Shown here: one piece after another, positions 55,478 through 64,000 of the stretch | How the letters are laid out: every line of letters begins with the position of its first letter | Position numbering within the stretch: the stretch's first letter is position 1 | DNA from: an uncultured Porphyromonadaceae bacterium | Lineage (GTDB): Bacteria; Bacteroidota; Bacteroidia; Bacteroidales; Muribaculaceae | Reading direction: 5' to 3' | Length of the DNA: 64,000 bases | NCBI GenBank assembly: GCA_947427285.1 | Contig: CANEHE010000008.1 | Coordinates: forward strand, 1 to 64,000 | Made by a program: the position numbers and the translations under genes | The notes under the pieces: model-generated | The model's input: only the letters and a program-made list of their open reading frames with translations | What the model was told of the DNA's origin: nothing | The model's database searches: none

Positions 55478-56617
55478 ATGAAGATTGGATATGACGGAAA
55501 GCGGGCCATGCGCAATCTCACGGGGCTGGGCAACTATTCCAGACTTGTGGTGGAGGCTGTCGCCCGTCACTGTCCGGATTGCCGGTGCGTGCTCTATACT
55601 CCTGACATCCGCGAGAATACCCGCATGGAGACTCTTCTCTCCCTACCCAACGTCAATCTTCGCCTTCCACAGGGAAACGGCATCATGGCCCACGGATCCG
55701 CATGGCGCACTTTAGGAATCACATCCCAACTGCGGAAAGAGAAGATCGATCTTTACCACGGACTCAGCAACGAACTGCCACTCAACATCAAAGGCAGCGG
55801 CATACCTTCGGTTGTCACCATGCACGACCTCATATTCCGGCGTATGCCCGGATGTTACACGCTTCCGGACCGGTTTCTCTACAATCTCAAATACGGGATG
55901 TCGTGCCGGATCGCCAACCGCATCATCGCAGTCAGCAAACGCACGAAAGATGACATAGTGGAAATCTACGGTGTGGATCCCGACAAGATCGATGTCGTAT
56001 ATCAGGGCTGCGCCGAAGTATTCAGGCATACAGCCACACGCAACACACTCGCCATGGTGCGCGAGAAGCATCGGCTTCCCACCCGATATATAGTCCAGGT
56101 CGGGACCATCGAGAAAAGAAAAAACCTTGAGCTGACCGTCCGGGCTCTCTCGGCATTGCCATCCGACGTACATCTGGTGGCTGTGGGTCGCGACCGGGGA
56201 TATCTGGAACATGTGCGGCGCATCGCAAGTCAGGTCGGAGTGGCAGATCGGCTGCACGTGCTCGACAGCGTCACGATGGCCGAACTGCCAGCCATCTACC
56301 AGCAGGCGGCGGCCGTAGCCTATCCGTCACGTTACGAAGGTTTTGGCATTCCCGTCCTTGAGGGACTCGAGAGTGGCCGACCTGTGGTCGCAGCCACAGG
56401 CTCATGTCTGGAAGAGGCCGGCGGAGATGCCGCATTCTACGTCAATCCCGACTCCGCACGCGAGATGGCAGCAGCGTTGGCGGCGGCCATGACGGAAGGT
56501 CCCGCGCTGGTAAGCCGTATCGCGCTGGGCAAACGCCATGCGTCGCGCTTCAACAATGCCGACATCGCCGCCCGCATCGAGGCGGTCTATGACCGCACCC
56601 TTTCGGCCCGCGGATGA
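55478..56617 (+). CDS. Family 4 glycosyltransferase
   Basis: About 379 residues from the ATG (MKIGYDGKRAMRNLTGLGNY); an in-frame TTG one codon earlier is not needed. It is a GT-B enzyme, with GLGNYSRLVVEAVARHCP at the N-terminus, TMHDLIFRRMPGCYTLPDRF in the middle, the linker YIVQVGTIEKRKNLELTVRA and donor-site YPSRYEGFGIPVLEGLESGR. It probably adds a sugar to an envelope glycan; acceptor unknown. It lies 7 bp after the restriction enzyme gene but returns to normal GC, so it is probably not part of the transferred unit. Confidence 0.87.
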   Translation: MKIGYDGKRAMRNLTGLGNYSRLVVEAVARHCPDCRCVLYTPDIRENTRMETLLSLPNVNLRLPQGNGIMAHGSAWRTLGITSQLRKEKIDLYHGLSNELPLNIKGSGIPSVVTMHDLIFRRMPGCYTLPDRFLYNLKYGMSCRIANRIIAVSKRTKDDIVEIYGVDPDKIDVVYQGCAEVFRHTATRNTLAMVREKHRLPTRYIVQVGTIEKRKNLELTVRALSALPSDVHLVAVGRDRGYLEHVRRIASQVGVADRLHVLDSVTMAELPAIYQQAAAVAYPSRYEGFGIPVLEGLESGRPVVAATGSCLEEAGGDAAFYVNPDSAREMAAALAAAMTEGPALVSRIALGKRHASRFNNADIAARIEAVYDRTLSARG

Positions 56618-56740
56618 TGACAAAAGGGTGTCTATAACTTTTTCTCTTAAAAAAGATAAAAAACGGGATTCCGGGTTGTAAACTATTTACATTTTTGACT
56701 AATTTTACGGAGAAATTCCAGAACACCTATACCAGCTCTC

Positions 56741-57652
56741 ATGGACACTCCGGCATACCACATACCGGCCCTGCTCGCCGACGCCATCAACGGACTTGAC
56801 ATCAAGCCCGATGGCATATACGTCGACGCGACTTTCGGAGGGGGAGGACACTCCCGGGCCATCCTCGCGCGACTTGGAGAAAAAGGGCGTCTGTTTGGTT
56901 TCGACCAGGACATCGACGCAAAGGAAAACGCTTTCGACGATGACCCGCGGTTTACATTTGTATATTCAAATTTCCGTTACCTCCCCAATTTCCTCCGTTA
57001 TCATGGAGTGGAGAAAGTGGACGGCATCATCGCCGACCTCGGAGTATCGTTCCATCACTTCGACGATGCATCCAGAGGATTCTCTTTCAGAGCCGACGCA
57101 CCGCTCGATATGCGCATGAACCGGTCCGCAGGCCGCACAGCCGCCGACATAGTGGCCAGTGCCGACCGACGGGAACTGATCAGGATATTGGGTACATTCG
57201 GCGATCTCAAACGCCCTGGTCCGGTGGCGGATGCAATCATCGCCGCCCGAGAAAAGGGACCTGTCGACACAACCGGGAAACTGCTTGAGGCTGTAAGACC
57301 TGCCGTAAGCCCGAAACAGGAGAAAAGAGAGCTGGCACAGATTTTCCAGGCTCTGAGGATAGAGGTCAATGGTGAGATGCGTGCTCTGGAGTGCTTCCTC
57401 ACATCCACACTCGGTGCTCTCCGCCCAGGAGGACGTCTGGCCGTCATCACATATCACTCGCTTGAAGACCGGATGGTGAAAAACTTCATGCGTGGCGGCA
57501 ATCTATCGGGCGAAGTGGAGAAAGATTTCTATGGAAAACCTCTTTCCCCCTGGAAAATGATCACCCGCTCCCCCATCGTCCCCTCCGAAGCCGAAATCGA
57601 GGCCAATCCGAGAAGCCGTAGCGCGAAGCTGCGAATCGCGGAGAGGATTTAG
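56741..57652 (+). CDS. rsmH: 16S rRNA (cytosine(1402)-N4)-methyltransferase
   Basis: A 303-residue RsmH/MraW. The N-terminal HIPALLADAINGLDIKPDGI and AdoMet site VDATFGGGGHSRAIL open the protein, followed by GIIADLGVSFHHFDDASRGF, LDMRMNRSAGRTAADIV and the C-terminal VITYHSLEDRMVKNFMR. It methylates C1402 in the ribosomal P site. As usual it begins the division/cell-wall cluster, but mraZ, which usually precedes it, is not present immediately upstream; a glycosyltransferase sits there instead. Confidence 0.95.
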   Translation: MDTPAYHIPALLADAINGLDIKPDGIYVDATFGGGGHSRAILARLGEKGRLFGFDQDIDAKENAFDDDPRFTFVYSNFRYLPNFLRYHGVEKVDGIIADLGVSFHHFDDASRGFSFRADAPLDMRMNRSAGRTAADIVASADRRELIRILGTFGDLKRPGPVADAIIAAREKGPVDTTGKLLEAVRPAVSPKQEKRELAQIFQALRIEVNGEMRALECFLTSTLGALRPGGRLAVITYHSLEDRMVKNFMRGGNLSGEVEKDFYGKPLSPWKMITRSPIVPSEAEIEANPRSRSAKLRIAERI

Positions 57653-57654
57653 GC

Positions 57655-57710
57655 TTTAGGAATTAGATTTTAGGAATTAGATTTTAGGGATTGGATTTTA
57701 GGGATTGGAT
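57655..57710 (+). repeat. 14-bp tandem repeat, four units, between rsmH and ftsL
   Basis: Four head-to-tail 14-bp units: two copies of TTTAGGAATTAGAT followed by two of TTTAGGGATTGGAT. It begins 3 bp after the rsmH stop and ends 24 bp before the ftsL start, so unit number sets the spacing between the two genes. Confidence 0.9.
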
Positions 57711-57733
57711 TTCAGATTTTAAGATTGATCCAG

Positions 57734-58111
57734 ATGGCAAAGAAAGTATCTTCTTCCGGAACACCGGATAAATCACAGGCCACAGCTTCCCCAAAATTAG
57801 GGTGGCTCGGCGGTCTGCGATACGGACAGTCGGTGTCGCTGACTTTTTTCAAGCGCAACGCATGGCTGCTGATGTGCATATTGGTAGCACTCGTGGCACT
57901 GATGGGTCTCCGATACAAGACCAAGACCAAGATGCAGGAGATCCGTCGCCTTGAGCGGGAACTGGTGCGCGCCGAAAGTTCCAAGCTTCAGGAGAAAGCA
58001 GCCTACATGTCGCTCATCCGCGAATCGGAGATGCAGCGGCTGGTGGACGAACGCCATCTTGGCCTCACATTCCAGGACCAGCCACCCTACACTCTACAAT
58101 ACGAAGACTGA
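57734..58111 (+). CDS. FtsL-like cell division protein
   Basis: About 125 residues from ATG 57734 (MAKKVSSSGTPDKSQATASP). A single transmembrane helix near 40-60 (AWLLMCILVALVALMGLRYK) precedes a short coiled coil (QEIRRLERELVRAESSKLQE). Size, topology and position between rsmH and ftsI match FtsL of the divisome, though sequence conservation in this family is low. The C-terminus ends in the usual acidic segment (QDQPPYTLQYED). Confidence 0.8.
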   Translation: MAKKVSSSGTPDKSQATASPKLGWLGGLRYGQSVSLTFFKRNAWLLMCILVALVALMGLRYKTKTKMQEIRRLERELVRAESSKLQEKAAYMSLIRESEMQRLVDERHLGLTFQDQPPYTLQYED

Positions 58112-58147
58112 CACATCTCCCCTCATAATCTACCACTATATCTCCCC

Positions 58148-60283
58148 ATGACCGCAAGACAAAAGAAGAAGACAAACAAAGGCAACATACTGATGCGTTA
58201 CACCTTCCTGTCGCTGATATTTCTGGTGACAGCCGTGCTTGTCACCGCGAAACTGGTACAGACCACGGTGTTTGAGGCGGCGGCATGGAACGAACGCGCA
58301 CGGAAAGAGCTTTCGAAAGTGACCACAATCGCTCCGGAAAGAGGCAATATCCTGGCCGCCAACGGCAACATCCTGGCATGCAATCTGAAGGTGTATGACA
58401 TCATGCTTGATCTGCGTCACAGCAAAATCAAGAAACTGCGTCAGATACCCTGGGAATCCGTCGACTCCCTCGCCGATTCCCTCGACGTGTACTTCCCCCG
58501 CCGCAGCAACCTGAACGTCCATCCCGACACGTTCGCCCGCTACACCTGGCACAAGAAACTCCGCGATGAGCTTGAGAAAGAACCCGGTCGACGACGCACC
58601 AATCTCCGCATTGCGGCCAAACGATCGTCGGACGACTTCGACAAGGTACGCAATTTCCCGTTTCTCAAAGACTTCAAAGGTTCCGGATTCCGTATTCCGG
58701 TCTACAAGAACGCCCGCGACATCCGCATCTACCCCTACGGAAAGATGGCCTACCGCTCCATCGGGCGCGTCAACGAGAACTTCAAGACCGGCGAATTTCA
58801 CGGATATTCCGGACTGGAGAAAGACCTCGACTCTCTGCTTTACGGAAAGCCCGGGCGGACCAAGAAAGTCGCTCTGACAAGCGGTATAACCAACTGGACC
58901 GACGTGCCGGCGCAACGCGGCTACGACATCGTGACCACCATCGACATCGACCTCCAGGACATGCTTGAACAGGAACTGGCCAAAGTATGCTCCGAGTCAA
59001 AGGCAGAATGGGGCACAGCCATTCTCATGGAGGTGGCCACAGGCGAGATAAAGGCCATCAGCAACATCGAACTACTTGACGACGGCACATACGGCGAGGC
59101 CCTCAACCGGGCTGTGATCGCCTACGAACCCGGATCGGTGATGAAGCCTATCTCACTTATGATCGCTTTCGAAGACGGCCTTGTGAAGTCGGTCAACGAT
59201 GTGATTTCGTGCGCTCCGTTCCAACGCACATCCGACCCCCACGGAAGCGGCATGAAAAGCATGAAGCAGGTCATAGAGCAATCGTCCAACCCCGGGATAG
59301 CCCGTGTGATATTCCGCGGCTACGCGCAAGACCCTTCCAAATTTTACGACCGTCTGAGCAGCATCGGCTTCTTCGAACCCATACATTCCGGTATCGCCGA
59401 CGAGGAGAAACCCCGTGTGCGCAAGCTTCTTCCGCAGGACTCCAGAGGCAACAACATCACCATGACCGCCCGCCACCTCGACCTTGCCCGCCAGGCATAC
59501 GGTTACAACACAGTGATCCCTCCCCTCTACACTCTGGCCTACTACAACGCCATCGCCAACAAGGGACGCATGGTTCGCCCCCATCTGGTACGCTCCCTGC
59601 GCGACGAGAACGGCCGCGACTCGACAGTGACGGCAGGCTACATCCGGGAGCATGTGTGTTCCGAACAGACAGCGGAAAAAGTGAAACAATGCATCCGCGA
59701 GGTAGTGTGGGGCAAGCACGGCACCGCCCGCCTCGTACAGGACGACCGCGTGGAAATCGCAGGCAAGACCGGCACGGCCTATCCGGTGGAAAACGGAGTC
59801 TACAACCATGCCAAACGCCGCTACGCCTTCGCCGGCTTCTTCCCCTACGCCGAACCACGATACAGCTGTATGGCTCTGGTGCTGGGGCCGTCGGGCACAA
59901 GTGCCAACCGCACTTCGGGTCAGGTAGTGAAAAACATCGCCCTGAAGATGTACAGCCGGGGAATGCTCGGCAACACCTCCAACTACGCGCAGGAACGCTC
60001 ATCCGGCACACCGCTGCTGGCCGCCTCCACCTCATCGTCAGACACACGCCTGAGCCAGGGCCTCAACACACGCAAAGCCCGTAAGATCTCTACCGCCGGG
60101 CCGCCCCACGGCAAAGCGATGCCTGATGTCAGGGGTTACGACGCTCCTTCGGCGATACGGATTCTCGAACAGGCCGGACTCAATGTCATAGTCCGCGGGT
60201 CAGGACGCGTAGCCGCACAGACGCCGGAAGCGGGCACCCCACTACGCAAAGGTTCCCGAGCGTACCTCACGCTGAAAATATGA
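58148..60283 (+). CDS. ftsI: Penicillin-binding protein 3-like transpeptidase with PASTA domain
   Basis: A 711-residue class B penicillin-binding protein of the divisome. An N-terminal transmembrane helix (MRYTFLSLIFLVTAVLVTAK) precedes the PBP dimer domain, about 60-240. The transpeptidase has Ser330 in GSVMKP (SxxK), SSN at 379-381 (SxN) and KTGT at 540-543. A single PASTA domain is at about 650-711 (PDVRGYDAPSAIRILEQAGL). It cross-links septal peptidoglycan with FtsW. It lies 36 bp after ftsL; the murE promoter overlaps its stop codon. Confidence 0.93.
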   Translation: MTARQKKKTNKGNILMRYTFLSLIFLVTAVLVTAKLVQTTVFEAAAWNERARKELSKVTTIAPERGNILAANGNILACNLKVYDIMLDLRHSKIKKLRQIPWESVDSLADSLDVYFPRRSNLNVHPDTFARYTWHKKLRDELEKEPGRRRTNLRIAAKRSSDDFDKVRNFPFLKDFKGSGFRIPVYKNARDIRIYPYGKMAYRSIGRVNENFKTGEFHGYSGLEKDLDSLLYGKPGRTKKVALTSGITNWTDVPAQRGYDIVTTIDIDLQDMLEQELAKVCSESKAEWGTAILMEVATGEIKAISNIELLDDGTYGEALNRAVIAYEPGSVMKPISLMIAFEDGLVKSVNDVISCAPFQRTSDPHGSGMKSMKQVIEQSSNPGIARVIFRGYAQDPSKFYDRLSSIGFFEPIHSGIADEEKPRVRKLLPQDSRGNNITMTARHLDLARQAYGYNTVIPPLYTLAYYNAIANKGRMVRPHLVRSLRDENGRDSTVTAGYIREHVCSEQTAEKVKQCIREVVWGKHGTARLVQDDRVEIAGKTGTAYPVENGVYNHAKRRYAFAGFFPYAEPRYSCMALVLGPSGTSANRTSGQVVKNIALKMYSRGMLGNTSNYAQERSSGTPLLAASTSSSDTRLSQGLNTRKARKISTAGPPHGKAMPDVRGYDAPSAIRILEQAGLNVIVRGSGRVAAQTPEAGTPLRKGSRAYLTLKI

Positions 60284-60315
60284 TTTGCGGTTTTCACAGG
60301 AAAAGTGTAACTTTG
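60284..60315 (+). promoter_or_regulatory. Internal consensus promoter for murE
   Basis: TTTG (60284-60287), 20 bp, TAACTTTG (60308-60315), overlapping the ftsI stop. The start near 60322 leaves about 24 nt before the murE ATG. Confidence 0.8.
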
Positions 60316-60345
60316 CAAGTTAAACGCTTCTAAAAGAAAAACAAG

Positions 60346-61794
60346 ATGGAGAAACTGTCACGTCTTCTCAATGAGATAAAACCGCTGGAAGTGATCGGTG
60401 AGACCGACAAGAATGTAGTCAGTCTTGAAAGCGACTCGCGGAAAGCGGTGAAAGAGGGTGTGTTTGTCGCCATACGCGGCGTCACCACCGACGGCCACAA
60501 ATACATCCCGGTAGTGGCCAGTGCCCATGTGGGCGCGATCGTATGCGAGGAGCTTCCCTCCTCGCTTGAAAAGGGGATAACATATATCCGGGTGGCCGAC
60601 AGTTCTGTGGCCCTCGGACAGCTTGCATCCGCCTGGTACGGTCATCCTTCGTCGCGGCTGAAGCTTGTGGGCGTCACCGGCACCAACGGCAAGACCACCA
60701 CAGCCACGCTACTTTATGAGACGGCACGCCTGCAGGGACACAAGGCCGGCCTGCTATCTACGGTATGCAACTATATCGACGGACGTGCCGTGCCCACCAC
60801 CCATACCACTCCCGACCAGCTGACCCTCAACGCTCTTCTGGCCGAGATGGTGGAGGCCGGTTGCGAATACGCCTTCATGGAGGTAAGCTCGCATGCAGCC
60901 GAACAGCACCGCATCGCAGGGCTGACATTCACCGGTGGCATCTTCTCGAACCTCACACGCGACCATCTTGACTATCACGGCACTGTCGACAACTACATGC
61001 GGGCCAAAAAGAAGTTTTTCGACATGCTTCCTCCTTCCGCCTTCGCCCTCACCAATCTCGACGACAAGTCGGGCCGATACATGGTGCAGAACACCAAGGC
61101 GAAAGTCTACACCTATTCACTGCGGACCGACGCCAATTTCCGCGGACGCATCATGGAGACACGCCTCGACGGCACTCTTATGCAGCTCAACGGACACGAA
61201 GTGGAGGTGCAGTTCACAGGCAGATTCAACGCCTACAACCTGACGGCGGTCTACGGAGCGGCCATCCTCACAGGATTCGATCCGGGACAGACGCTGATAG
61301 ACATGAGCCGACTGGTACCTGTGGCCGGACGTTTCCAGACATTCCGTTCGCCTGAAGGAGTCACAGCCATCGTAGACTATGCCCACACTCCCGACGCGCT
61401 TGTCAATGTCCTCGACACCATCCGGGAGATAGTCGGCGCATCGGGACATATCACCACTGTGGTGGGAGCCGGTGGCGACCGGGATCATGGCAAACGGCCC
61501 ATCATGGCCCAGGAAGCCGCATGCCGCAGCGACCGGCTTGTGCTCACCTCCGACAATCCCCGCACAGAGGATCCGGCGGCGATAATCGCCGACATGAAAG
61601 GGGGACTGAGCGAAAGCGAGCTCCGGCGCACCCTCATAATCGCCGACCGCCGCGAAGCCATCCGCACAGCCATAATGACGGCACAGCCCGGCGAAGTGGT
61701 GCTTGTGGCGGGCAAGGGACACGAGACATATCAGGAAATAGACGGCGTACGCCATCATTTCGACGACCGGGAAGAGGTGATGAAGGCTTTATGA
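60346..61794 (+). CDS. murE: UDP-MurNAc-L-Ala-D-Glu:meso-diaminopimelate ligase
   Basis: A 482-residue Mur ligase. The P-loop [20 protein letters not shown] is near residue 110, with [19 protein letters not shown] and the carbamylated-lysine region after it. SDNPRTEDP carries the DNPR motif that marks meso-diaminopimelate specificity rather than lysine. It adds the third residue of the peptidoglycan stem peptide. It has its own consensus promoter inside the cluster. Confidence 0.96.
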   Translation: MEKLSRLLNEIKPLEVIGETDKNVVSLESDSRKAVKEGVFVAIRGVTTDGHKYIPVVASAHVGAIVCEELPSSLEKGITYIRVADSSVALGQLASAWYGHPSSRLKLVGVTGTNGKTTTATLLYETARLQGHKAGLLSTVCNYIDGRAVPTTHTTPDQLTLNALLAEMVEAGCEYAFMEVSSHAAEQHRIAGLTFTGGIFSNLTRDHLDYHGTVDNYMRAKKKFFDMLPPSAFALTNLDDKSGRYMVQNTKAKVYTYSLRTDANFRGRIMETRLDGTLMQLNGHEVEVQFTGRFNAYNLTAVYGAAILTGFDPGQTLIDMSRLVPVAGRFQTFRSPEGVTAIVDYAHTPDALVNVLDTIREIVGASGHITTVVGAGGDRDHGKRPIMAQEAACRSDRLVLTSDNPRTEDPAAIIADMKGGLSESELRRTLIIADRREAIRTAIMTAQPGEVVLVAGKGHETYQEIDGVRHHFDDREEVMKAL

Positions 61795-61837
61795 CCAGTC
61801 ACTGCTCCTTATTCCATAATATCACTGACCTATACCG

Positions 61838-63103
61838 ATGCTTTACGCTTTATTCCGACATTTCGCCGACAGCGACTTCCCCGGCCATCATCTGATGGAC
61901 TACATCACCTTCCGCTCAGGGATCTCGCTGGCTCTGGCCATGATAATCGCCCTCATATTCGGACGTCTGATCATCGACCGCCTGCAGCGCGGCCAGATAG
62001 GAGAGACGGTCCGCAACCTCGGGCTGGAGGGACAGATGAAAAAGACCGGCACCCCCACCATGGGAGGACTGATAATCATCCTGTCGATTCTGGTGCCATG
62101 CCTTCTGATAGGCAATCTCGGCAACGTCTACATGATCCTTATGCTGGTGGCCACCGTATGGATGGGTGTCATCGGTTTTCTGGACGACTACCGGAAACTG
62201 AAATACCACAACAAGGAGGGACTGAAAGGGAAATACAAGATCACCGGTCAGGTAGGGCTGGGACTGATAGTCGGCCTGACCATGTGGCTGTCGCCTGACG
62301 TGGTGATGCGCCAGAACATGGAGGTGGTCAACGAATCGAACCATGAGGTGGAGGTGGTTCACAGACAGATCGAAGAGAAGACCCCCCAGACCACAATACC
62401 GTTCGTGAAGAACCACAACTTCAACTATGAGTGGCTCACCGGATGGATAAAAGACAAGGAGGCAGCCACCACACTTGGCTGGATCGTGTTCGTTTTTGTG
62501 GTGATATTCGTGGTGACAGCAGTCAGCAACGGAGCCAATCTCACCGACGGCCTTGACGGACTCTGCGCGGGCACGTCGGCCATCATCGGCCTTGCACTGG
62601 CCATTATGGCCTATCTGGGCGGAAACGTGATCTATTCCGGCTACCTCGACATAATGTACATCCCCGGCAGCGAAGAGCTGGTGGTGTTTGCCGGAGCCTT
62701 CATCGGGGCACTTGTCGGATTCCTGTGGTATAACGCCTTTCCGGCTCAGGTATTCATGGGCGACACAGGCAGCCTTACCATCGGCGGGATATTGGCCGTA
62801 TTCGCCATCCTCATCCGCAAGGAGCTTCTCATCCCCCTCCTGTGCCTGATTTTCTTTATCGAGGATCTTTCGGTGATGGTTCAGGTGGCATATTTCAAAT
62901 ATTCCAAAAAGAGGACCGGCGTGGGACAGCGTGTATTCAAGATGACACCGATCCACCATCATTTCCAGAAACCGGGAGAGGGCGCCGACTGCCTCATAAA
63001 ATATCCTTACAACCCGATTCCCGAATCCAAGATCGTCACCCGGTTCTGGATCGCGGGTATACTTCTGGCGGCAATGACTTTCGTGACGCTGAAAATACGC
63101 TGA
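61838..63103 (+). CDS. mraY: Phospho-N-acetylmuramoyl-pentapeptide transferase
   Basis: A 421-residue polytopic membrane enzyme, longer than the ~360 of Escherichia coli because of a soluble insert (about 160-200) typical of Bacteroidetes. Catalytic motifs are VIGFLDDYRKLKYHNKEGLK, VSNGANLTDGLDGLCAGTSA and FPAQVFMGDTGSLTIGGILA, with the C-terminal MTPIHHHFQKPG. It transfers phospho-MurNAc-pentapeptide to undecaprenyl phosphate, making lipid I. Confidence 0.96.
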   Translation: MLYALFRHFADSDFPGHHLMDYITFRSGISLALAMIIALIFGRLIIDRLQRGQIGETVRNLGLEGQMKKTGTPTMGGLIIILSILVPCLLIGNLGNVYMILMLVATVWMGVIGFLDDYRKLKYHNKEGLKGKYKITGQVGLGLIVGLTMWLSPDVVMRQNMEVVNESNHEVEVVHRQIEEKTPQTTIPFVKNHNFNYEWLTGWIKDKEAATTLGWIVFVFVVIFVVTAVSNGANLTDGLDGLCAGTSAIIGLALAIMAYLGGNVIYSGYLDIMYIPGSEELVVFAGAFIGALVGFLWYNAFPAQVFMGDTGSLTIGGILAVFAILIRKELLIPLLCLIFFIEDLSVMVQVAYFKYSKKRTGVGQRVFKMTPIHHHFQKPGEGADCLIKYPYNPIPESKIVTRFWIAGILLAAMTFVTLKIR

Positions 63104-63163
63104 CGCGGCTGCCGGATCAGAGACCATAATATTGACTGACAGACAAAAACATCCATATTGACG

Positions 63164-64000
63164 ATGACAAAAAGGGAACGACTTGTAGTGTTGGGAGGCG
63201 GCGAGAGCGGTGCGGGAGCCGCCGTGCTCGGCAAAGTGAAAGGCTACGACACGCTGCTCAGCGACGCCGGGACCATCAGACCTGAATACCGCGATCTTCT
63301 GACCGCGCACGGTGTGGAATTCGAAGAGGGAGGCCACACAGAGGAGCGTGTGCTTGAAGCCGATCTGGTGGTGAAGAGTCCCGGCATTCCTCTGACCGCC
63401 CCGATTGTGGTCAGCCTGATGGAGAAAGGGATTCCCGTCATCTCCGAAATAGAGTTTGCCGGACGATACACCGACGCGAAAATGGTGTGCATCACCGGAT
63501 CCAACGGCAAGACCACCACTACCCTGCTGACCTACCATATACTCAAGGAAGCCGGGCTCAATGTAGGACTTGCTGGAAACGTAGGCAAAAGCCTTGCACT
63601 GCAGGTAGCGTTTGAGAAGCACGACATATATGTGATAGAACTGTCGAGTTTCCAACTCGACAACATGTATGACTTCAAGGCCGACATTGCCGTCATAATG
63701 AACATAACTCCGGATCATCTGGACCGTTACGACCACAAGATGGAGAACTATGTCGCCGCAAAATTCAGAATACTCCGCAACCAGACCAAAGACGACTTTT
63801 TCATCTACTGGGAGGGAGATCCAATAGTACGCGAACAGATCCGTCAGCTCCAGACAGAAGCCATGCTCATGCCTTTCAGCGAGACGGAACAGCCCGACAG
63901 CGCGGCATACGTCGACAACGGCATAGTCCGCTTCCGCACTCCACGCGAAGTGTGGGATATCCCGCGCGACCGCCTGTCGCTCCCCGGGCTTCACAACCTC
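63164..64000 (+). CDS. murD: UDP-MurNAc-L-Ala:D-Glu ligase (3' end outside the window)
   Basis: 279 codons run to the window edge without a stop. The protein starts MTKRERLVVLGGGESGAGAA, with the ATP loop MVCITGSNGKTTTTLLTYHI near residue 110, the AGNVGKSLALQV segment, YVIELSSFQLDNMYDFKADI and MNITPDHLDRYDHKMENYVA, all diagnostic of MurD. It adds D-glutamate to UDP-MurNAc-L-Ala. It follows mraY by 60 bp, in the order expected of the cluster; ftsW, murG and murC would be expected beyond. Confidence 0.95.
   Translation, partial: MTKRERLVVLGGGESGAGAAVLGKVKGYDTLLSDAGTIRPEYRDLLTAHGVEFEEGGHTEERVLEADLVVKSPGIPLTAPIVVSLMEKGIPVISEIEFAGRYTDAKMVCITGSNGKTTTTLLTYHILKEAGLNVGLAGNVGKSLALQVAFEKHDIYVIELSSFQLDNMYDFKADIAVIMNITPDHLDRYDHKMENYVAAKFRILRNQTKDDFFIYWEGDPIVREQIRQLQTEAMLMPFSETEQPDSAAYVDNGIVRFRTPREVWDIPRDRLSLPGLHNL

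Noticed and set aside
61916..63994. Long open frame on the minus strand across mraY and murD
   Set aside because: It is the mirror of two strongly conserved plus-strand genes, is His- and Cys-rich in the way of antisense frames, and has no recognisable domain.

Overview
The window is a contiguous piece of a Bacteroidales chromosome, most likely Muribaculaceae-like. The family-level call is an inference from gene style; no 16S gene is present. Evidence for the phylum: at least eight intergenic sites match the Bacteroidetes sigma promoter TTTG/GTTG-N19-20-TAnnTTTG (for example upstream of tRNA-Ser, gyrB, hpt, murE and the WYL regulator). There is a SusD/RagB-type protein, a TonB-dependent receptor, a TPR-plus-AraC regulator, a Bacteroidetes-type YidC, a C10 protease, and secreted proteins with T9SS-like C-termini. 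Coding DNA is moderately GC-rich; the restriction-modification pair at 53.7-55.5 kb is visibly AT-richer.

Layout. 0.4-5.6 kb: a four-domain CoA-disulfide-reductase/rhodanese/TusA/DsrE fusion with a small MarR regulator, convergent with an NfnAB-type electron-bifurcating transhydrogenase pair. 6.2 kb: tRNA-Ser(GCT). 6.5-13 kb: two very large secreted proteins (an FN3/jelly-roll protein and a C10 cysteine protease). 13-16.4 kb: a TPR/AraC regulator and a Wzx-like flippase. 16.8-19.4 kb: a TonB receptor and a periplasmic heavy-metal-binding protein with a cysteine-rich tail. 19.5-25.5 kb: M48 protease, gyrB, and an unusual SusD-like protein with a small secreted partner. 25.8-29.6 kb: hpt, adk, a DUF2851 protein and glycerate kinase. 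29.5-42.4 kb (minus strand): two glycosyltransferases, folA, thyA, an Fe-S membrane protein, a degenerate UbiA-family protein, yraN, a mannose-1-phosphate guanylyltransferase, a Na/Pi cotransporter, yidC and pyrG. 42.7-46.4 kb: topA and a WYL regulator. 46.6-52.8 kb (minus): ruvB, uvrC, apt, mnmG and ybeY, with a perfect chromosomal parS site between apt and mnmG. 53.4-56.6 kb: a 50-aa Lys-rich protein, a type II restriction-modification pair and a glycosyltransferase. 56.7-64 kb: the division/cell-wall cluster rsmH-ftsL-ftsI-murE-mraY-murD, with murD cut by the window edge.

The most unusual signal is non-coding. A ~308-bp imperfect foldback element occurs three times (128-437, 5598-5904, 52787-53094). 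In every copy one edge lies 10-21 nt from a start codon and a promoter of the Bacteroidetes type lies just outside the other edge, so each copy forms most of an mRNA 5' leader: the CoA-disulfide reductase fusion, nfnAB, and ybeY-mnmG. Its two arms each carry a small hairpin whose paired bases differ in a compensating way. A 35-bp hairpin made only of the terminal repeats sits at 34121-34155, and degenerate half-ends abut two other genes. I do not recognise the family. It could be a MITE-like mobile element, a structured leader, or both.

Other points worth following: a UbiA-fold protein lacking both canonical Asp motifs; a SusD-like protein without lipobox or SusC partner; a consensus promoter downstream of ruvB that points at no gene and overlaps a 15-bp hairpin; and a 14-bp tandem repeat between rsmH and ftsL.
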